Below the pieces are notes generated by a model that had not been told where the DNA came from, did not search any database, and saw only the letters and a list, made by a program, of their open reading frames with translations. From positions 1 to 37,241 of the forward strand of contig JAGABI010000063.1 of the NCBI GenBank assembly GCA_017614715.1: a stretch of 37,241 nt of DNA, read 5' to 3'. Below, piece after piece: positions 33,148-37,241 of the stretch (positions are counted from its first letter, which is position 1; each line of letters begins with the position of its first letter). This stretch comes from Bacteroidales bacterium. Lineage in GTDB: Bacteria > Bacteroidota > Bacteroidia > Bacteroidales > UBA932. The position numbers and the translations under genes are program-made.

Positions 33148-34551
33148 ATGTCTTTTATTCACGATGACTTCTTGTTGCAGGGTGCTTCAGCGCGTAAACT
33201 ATTTCACGAACACGCTGAACATATGCCCATCATAGATTATCACTGCCACCTTTCGCCCAAAGAGATAGCGGAAAACATACAGTTTCGTGACATAACCGAG
33301 CTGTGGCTGGGTGGCGACCACTATAAGTGGCGCGCCATGCGGGGCAACGGCATCCCGGAAGAGTATATCACCGGCCACGCCAAGTCGGCTTGGGAGAAGT
33401 TTGAGAAGTGGGCGGAGACGGTGCCGTACACTATGCGCAACCCGTTGTACCACTGGACGCATCTCGAACTCAAGCGGGTGTTCGGGATAGATAAGTTGCT
33501 GAGCCCCAAGACGGCCCGGGAAATTTTTGAAGAATGCAATGAAAAACTCGCCACAGAAGATTTTCGCGGCCAGGCGCTGATACGCAAGTTCAACGTGGAT
33601 ACGGTTTGCACCACCGACGACCCTGCCGACGACCTCTGCTGGCACAAAAAGATTGCAGCGAAGCCTTTCGGGGTGAAGGTGCTGCCTGCCTGGCGGCCCG
33701 ACAAGGCAATGGCTATAGAAGACCCCAAGGCCTTCAAGGCTTATCTGAAACGCCTGGAAGAGATATATGACAAGGAGATTGATTCTTACGCAGATCTGTG
33801 CGAAGTGCTGCAGCGGCGTCACGATTACTTCGACTCGATGGGCTGCAAGCTCTCTGACCACGGTCTGGATACCTTCTACGCCGCCGATTACACCGAGCTG
33901 GAGATAGAAATCATCTTCAAGAAAGTGCTGCTTGGCAAAGCGCCGAACCCCAGGGAGATTGAGAAGTACCGCAGCGCGTTCCTGTATGATCAGGCGGTGA
34001 TGGATGCCACGGCGGGCTGGGCGCAGCAATACCATGTGGGTCCTATCCGCAACAACAACAGTAAAATGTTTGAGAAGATAGGCCCCGACACAGGTTTTGA
34101 TGCTATTGACGACAAGCCGGTTGCGGCCGCTGGCCACAGGTTTTTCGACCGGTTGGAACGTGAGGGCAAGTTAGCCAGGACAATTCTCTACTGTCTGAAT
34201 CCGAAGGACAACGAGGTAATGACCGCTATGGCTTATACCTTCAACGATGGCTCTTTCCCCGGAAAGATGCAATTCGGCAGCGGCTGGTGGTTCCTTGACC
34301 AGGAAGATGGAATACGCAAGCAGCTCAATGTGCTCTCTAACCTCGGCCTGCTGAGCCGGTTTGTGGGGATGCTTACCGACAGTCGCAGCATGATAAGTTA
34401 TCCTCGTCACGAGTATTTCCGCCGTATTTTGTGCGATACCCTTGGCGCCGACATCGAAAGCGGCCGCCTGCCGGCATCCGAGCTGGATTTTATTGGCAAA
34501 ATGGTAGAGGATATCAGTTACAATAACGCCAAGAATTATTTTGACTTTTGA
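33148..34551 (+). CDS. uxaC: Glucuronate isomerase (uronate isomerase)
   Basis: Interconverts glucuronate with fructuronate and galacturonate with tagaturonate, the first step of hexuronate breakdown. The ATG at 33148 gives 467 residues, the standard length, starting MSFIHDDFLLQGASARKLFHEHA; an upstream in-frame ATG inside the preceding gene is rejected. Metal-site DYHCHLSP (30-37) has His32 and His34. Other hallmarks: WLGGDHYKWRAMRGNGIPE, CTTDDPADDL, LPAWRPDKA, GWAQQYHVGPIRNNN and the C-terminal GWWFLDQEDGIRKQL and LTDSRSMISYPRHEYFRRIL. It is followed immediately by the hexuronate transporter. Later pathway genes are not in the window. Confidence 0.97.
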   Translation: MSFIHDDFLLQGASARKLFHEHAEHMPIIDYHCHLSPKEIAENIQFRDITELWLGGDHYKWRAMRGNGIPEEYITGHAKSAWEKFEKWAETVPYTMRNPLYHWTHLELKRVFGIDKLLSPKTAREIFEECNEKLATEDFRGQALIRKFNVDTVCTTDDPADDLCWHKKIAAKPFGVKVLPAWRPDKAMAIEDPKAFKAYLKRLEEIYDKEIDSYADLCEVLQRRHDYFDSMGCKLSDHGLDTFYAADYTELEIEIIFKKVLLGKAPNPREIEKYRSAFLYDQAVMDATAGWAQQYHVGPIRNNNSKMFEKIGPDTGFDAIDDKPVAAAGHRFFDRLEREGKLARTILYCLNPKDNEVMTAMAYTFNDGSFPGKMQFGSGWWFLDQEDGIRKQLNVLSNLGLLSRFVGMLTDSRSMISYPRHEYFRRILCDTLGADIESGRLPASELDFIGKMVEDISYNNAKNYFDF

Positions 34552-34556
34552 GCGAT

Positions 34557-36239
34557 ATGACAACAAACCAGAAACTCATGACCAATTGGCGATGGTGGAT
34601 ATGCAGTCTGCTGTTTGTGGCGACTACTGTCAACTATCTGGACCGCCAGGTGCTTTCGCTTACATACGAGGAGTTTATCAAGCCCGAGTTCCACTGGACT
34701 GATGCAGATTATGGCTTGATAACCAGCTTCTTCTCCATTTTTTATGCCGTGTGCTGCCTGTTTGCGGGCAAGTTTGTGGACTGGATGGGGACCAAGAGGG
34801 GATATCTGATTGCCATAGGTGTATGGAGCGCCGGCGCCTGCCTGCATGCGCTCTGCGGCTGGGCGACTGCATCAATCGCTGGCCTGGGCAGCGTGGCGGC
34901 CATGCGTGCGGTTGAGGTCGGCAGCAACGCCGCACTTGCGGTCTCCACCACATCGGTGTTCCTGTTTCTGCTGTGTCGCGGCATACTGGCGCTGGGCGAG
35001 GCGGGCAACTTTCCCGCCGCCATCAAGGTCACTGCGGAGTATTTTCCCAAGAAGGTCCGTGCTTTCGCTACATCCATCTTCAACGCCGGAGCCTCTGTGG
35101 GCGCCCTTGCCGCGCCTCTGTTGATACCGCCTCTGGCCGTGAAGCTGGGGTGGGAGATGGCTTTCATCATCATAGGCGCCCTGGGTTTCATCTGGATGTT
35201 CTTCTGGGTATTCATGTACGACAAGCCGGAGAAGAGCAGGCGGGTCAATGCGGCCGAGCTTGAGTACATACGCCAGGATGAAGAGGGAGAAGGCAGGCCA
35301 ACGCCGGTCGAGGCGGAGAGTGAGCCGGTCGTGACAGAGAAAAAGCCGGCCATGGCGGAGAAAGGTGCAGTATCGGTAAAGCCGGCGAAAGTGGCAGAAC
35401 CGTCCGTCGCAGAAGACGCGCCGGACAAGCGCTTCGCGATGCTCCCGTTCTCATGGGTGTTCATCGTAGTAGGTATGTGCGCCCTTTTGGGATCGTTCTT
35501 TATCAAGTCCCTGCTTTGGAGCACCGTAGTGCTGCTGATTGCCATTTTGATACTGAATATCCCATTTGTTCGTTGCTATAAGTACCGGCAGACCTGGTCG
35601 TTCTTCTTTGGCAAGTTCTTTACCGACGGAGTGTGGTGGTTTTTCCTGTTCTGGGCGCCGAGCTACTTCAGCAACCAGTTCCATGCTCCCGCTACAAGCG
35701 GCCTGGGTCAGGCGCTGATCTTCACATTGTACCTGATAGTGACGGTTGTCTCCATCGGTGGCGGCTATCTCCCCAAGATATTCGTGGACAAGAAGGGGAT
35801 GAACCCGTATGCCGGACGTATGCTGGCGATGCTGATATTCGCTTTCTTCCCGCTGGCGTCGCTGTTTGCGCAGCCGCTTGGCGTGCATTTCAATTCGCCG
35901 TGGTGGCCCGCAGTGCTGATTGGCCTGGCTGCTGCCGGACATCAGGCATGGAGCGCCAACCTCTTCTCTACCGTGGGAGACATGTTCCCCAAAAAGGCCA
36001 TCGCCACCATCACCGGAATCGGCGCAATGGCAGGAGGTATCGGGTCTATGTTTGTACAGAGGATTGCAGGCAACCTGTTCACTTACGCAGAAAATGCGGG
36101 CGAGGCGTTCGCATTCATGGGCTTTTACGGCAAACCGGCGGGCTATTTTGTGATGTTCTGCTTCTGCGGCATCGCCTACCTGCTGGCCTGGCTGCTGATG
36201 AAAGCCCTGGTGCCCAGATATAAGCCTATACAGCCTTAG
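34557..36239 (+). CDS. MFS hexuronate transporter (ExuT-like)
   Basis: Proton-coupled uptake of glucuronate or galacturonate, from the family and the uxaC neighbour. I chose the ATG at 34557 (560 residues); a TTG at 34548 overlapping the uxaC stop would add three. Family motifs: TTVNYLDRQVLS (23-34), GKFVDWMGTKRGYLIA, ALGEAGNFPAAIKVTAEYFPKKVRAFATSIFNAG and FGKFFTDGVWWFFLFWAPSY. It is longer than the usual 430-480 residues because the central loop (about 229-298) is a low-complexity Glu/Pro/Val/Lys segment followed by two extra hydrophobic stretches (299-337). The 3' end overlaps the opposing DUF5053-like gene by 14 bases. Confidence 0.9.
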   Translation: MTTNQKLMTNWRWWICSLLFVATTVNYLDRQVLSLTYEEFIKPEFHWTDADYGLITSFFSIFYAVCCLFAGKFVDWMGTKRGYLIAIGVWSAGACLHALCGWATASIAGLGSVAAMRAVEVGSNAALAVSTTSVFLFLLCRGILALGEAGNFPAAIKVTAEYFPKKVRAFATSIFNAGASVGALAAPLLIPPLAVKLGWEMAFIIIGALGFIWMFFWVFMYDKPEKSRRVNAAELEYIRQDEEGEGRPTPVEAESEPVVTEKKPAMAEKGAVSVKPAKVAEPSVAEDAPDKRFAMLPFSWVFIVVGMCALLGSFFIKSLLWSTVVLLIAILILNIPFVRCYKYRQTWSFFFGKFFTDGVWWFFLFWAPSYFSNQFHAPATSGLGQALIFTLYLIVTVVSIGGGYLPKIFVDKKGMNPYAGRMLAMLIFAFFPLASLFAQPLGVHFNSPWWPAVLIGLAAAGHQAWSANLFSTVGDMFPKKAIATITGIGAMAGGIGSMFVQRIAGNLFTYAENAGEAFAFMGFYGKPAGYFVMFCFCGIAYLLAWLLMKALVPRYKPIQP

Positions 36240-36489
36240 CTGTTACGAGCTGTCCCGCAGTGAACGTCAATTCGTCGGCCGCAGTGTTAAGTCTGCAAGC
36301 TAAATCTTTGAGAACCTCGCTCAGTTGAATAAGTTCTTCTGAAGAAAAATCTACAAAGCCACCCGTCCCGTCCCGGTTGTCCAGTTTATGGTACAGCCAT
36401 GAGGGAGATTTCCCCATACTACGAGCGATATGCGAAAAATTAATGTCTGAAATAACTGGTCTAAGTGTATTCTTTGCTTCTGTTGCCAT
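36226..36489 (-). CDS. Small DUF5053-like protein
   Basis: An 87-residue protein that I match tentatively to DUF5053, small Bacteroidetes proteins of unknown function. The central segment HIARSMGKSPSWLYHKLDNRDGTGG looks like a short helix-turn-helix-type DNA-recognition pattern; the C-terminal half is helical (SSEELIQLSEVLKDLACRL), which suggests dimerisation. It has its own consensus promoter. An in-frame TGA directly before the ATG fixes the start. No phage or toxin-antitoxin partner is seen beside it. Confidence 0.65.
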   Translation of the reverse strand: MATEAKNTLRPVISDINFSHIARSMGKSPSWLYHKLDNRDGTGGFVDFSSEELIQLSEVLKDLACRLNTAADELTFTAGQLVTAKAV

Positions 36490-36537
36490 TCAGCCGCTTT
36501 TTCATTAAACTGTTTTTTTGTCATATCTCCAATAGCA

Positions 36538-36569
36538 CAAACTTAATACAAAATTTCGTATCCGCCAAA
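36538..36569 (-). promoter_or_regulatory. Promoter of the DUF5053-like gene
   Basis: On the minus strand TTTG (36566-36569) and TAAGTTTG (36538-36545) are 20 bases apart, an exact match to the -33/-7 layout, with a 48-base leader before the ATG. Confidence 0.65.
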
Positions 36570-36651
36570 TGCAAGTAATGAGCAGTGCGGTTCCTATACA
36601 AAGAAAGGCATAGTAAATGAAATAGCCAAGCTTTTTTAGTGCCTGGCTATC

Positions 36652-36691
36652 AAGTATTTCTGTTTGTGAAAAAAGTATTTCTGTTTGTGAA
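36652..36691 (+). repeat. Tandem 21-base repeat, two copies, upstream of tyrS
   Basis: A 19-base identical core beginning AAGTATTTCTG starts at 36652 and again at 36673, a spacing of 21 bases, two helical turns. An imperfect hairpin TAGCCAAGC/GCCTGGCTA lies just before it (36623-36649). Confidence 0.8.
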
Positions 36692-36725
36692 GAAATAAAG
36701 GAAAGTATATAAAAATAAAAAAGTG

Positions 36726-36746
36726 ACGCAATTTGCGTTACCTTTG
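36726..36746 (+). promoter_or_regulatory. tyrS promoter -7 box with adjoining palindrome
   Basis: TACCTTTG at 36739-36746 is a perfect -7 box, 29 bases before the tyrS ATG. Directly in front lies the 13-base palindrome ACGCAA-T-TTGCGT (36726-36738), in the promoter spacer. No -33 TTG is found at the expected distance. Confidence 0.6.
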
Positions 36747-36775
36747 CAGTTTAGACTAAAAGAAGACAGCATCAG

Positions 36776-37241
36776 ATGAAAAATTTTGTAGAAGAACTCA
36801 AGTGGCGTGGTATGATCCAGGACATTATGCCCGGGACAGAAGAGAAACTTATGGAAGGCCCCCAGTCGGCATACGTGGGCATTGACCCTACCGCCGACAG
36901 CCTGCATATCGGCCATCTGGTGAGCGTGATGATACTCAAACACTTCCAGAACTGCGGCCACAAGCCGTTCGCCCTGGTGGGCGGCGCTACCGGCATGATT
37001 GGCGACCCCTCTATGAAGAGCGCGGAGCGCAACCTGCTGGACGAAGCCACCCTGCAGCATAACGTGACATGCCTCAAGGAGCAGCTGGCCCGCTTCTTGG
37101 ACTTTGACAGCGACGCCCCCAACAAGGCGGAACTGGTAAACAACTACGACTGGATGAAGGATTACTCTTTCATCAACTTTATCCGGGACATCGGCAAGCA
37201 TATCACCGTGAACTATATGATGGCGAAGGACTCTGTGAAGA
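36776..37241 (+). CDS. tyrS: Tyrosyl-tRNA synthetase, N-terminal part (runs off window)
   Basis: Class I synthetase that charges tRNA-Tyr. Only the first 155 codons are inside the window and the frame is open at the edge. The Rossmann catalytic domain is evident: [25 protein letters not shown], then [17 protein letters not shown] with the HIGH motif at about residue 44, [22 protein letters not shown], and [28 protein letters not shown]. The KMSKS motif and the C-terminal S4 domain lie beyond the window. In many Bacteroidales tyrS lies near the hemD-rnpA-yidD cluster; here they are about 28 kb apart. Confidence 0.97.
   Translation, partial: MKNFVEELKWRGMIQDIMPGTEEKLMEGPQSAYVGIDPTADSLHIGHLVSVMILKHFQNCGHKPFALVGGATGMIGDPSMKSAERNLLDEATLQHNVTCLKEQLARFLDFDSDAPNKAELVNNYDWMKDYSFINFIRDIGKHITVNYMMAKDSVK

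Noticed and set aside
34548-34556. TTG start for the hexuronate transporter overlapping the uxaC stop
   Set aside because: Possible, but ATG nine bases later gives a normal start; the difference is only three residues.
36404-36524. Alternative minus-strand frame from ATG at 36524 beginning MTKKQFNEKAAEWQQ
   Set aside because: Overlaps the DUF5053-like gene in another frame, becomes unlike any protein downstream, and an in-frame TGA separates it from the real start; considered as a frameshifted N-terminus but not supported.

Overview
The window looks like a piece of chromosome from a Bacteroidales bacterium with a fairly GC-rich genome, possibly Alistipes-like or an uncultured relative. Several things point there: repeated TAnnTTTG -7 promoter boxes typical of the phylum, a fused SecDF, a DUF4271-hemD-rnpA-yidD cluster, DUF2723 and DUF5106 proteins, FISUMP-type lipoproteins, and a Bacteroidetes-type UxaC plus hexuronate transporter pair. 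It is mostly a core housekeeping region with accessory lipoproteins between. I see no insertion sequence, prophage, integrase or CRISPR array.

Layout. 1-6760: secDF with its terminator, then a separately promoted unit made of a 42-residue peptide gene and a large modular surface lipoprotein. 6760-9400: a tight leftward operon (SUI1/YciH-type factor, DUF4271 membrane protein, hemD, rnpA, yidD). 9400-17263: a rightward overlapping operon (DUF2723 membrane glycosyltransferase-like protein, uvrC, and a large outer-membrane protein with an HExxH metallopeptidase-like domain). 17253-23301, leftward: a DUF5106/thioredoxin lipoprotein, a phosphopantetheinyl transferase, an unassigned structured RNA element, tRNA-Gln, tadA, groEL, groES and an M24 aminopeptidase P. 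23355-26803, rightward: ispE, a ParA plus ribbon-helix-helix partition-like cassette in AT-rich repeats, and a glycosidase-like lipoprotein. 26827-28723, leftward: a secreted esterase and a ThiL homologue that has lost its catalytic motifs. 28764-36239, rightward: sufB, a PnuC-type transporter, sufC, a half-length sufD, a formylglycine-generating-enzyme-like lipoprotein, uxaC and a hexuronate transporter. 36226-37241: a small DUF5053-like gene on the minus strand and the start of tyrS, which runs off the window.

Functional links: SecDF and YidD serve protein export and insertion. RnpA, TadA, tRNA-Gln and TyrS serve RNA maturation and translation. SufBCD builds Fe-S clusters. UxaC with its transporter starts hexuronate breakdown. 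Places most worth a second look: the structured RNA element at 19071-19157, the 42-residue peptide gene at 3246, the metallopeptidase/propeller/barrel protein, the degenerate ThiL facing sufB, the PnuC-type gene inside the suf operon, and the chromosomal parA cassette.
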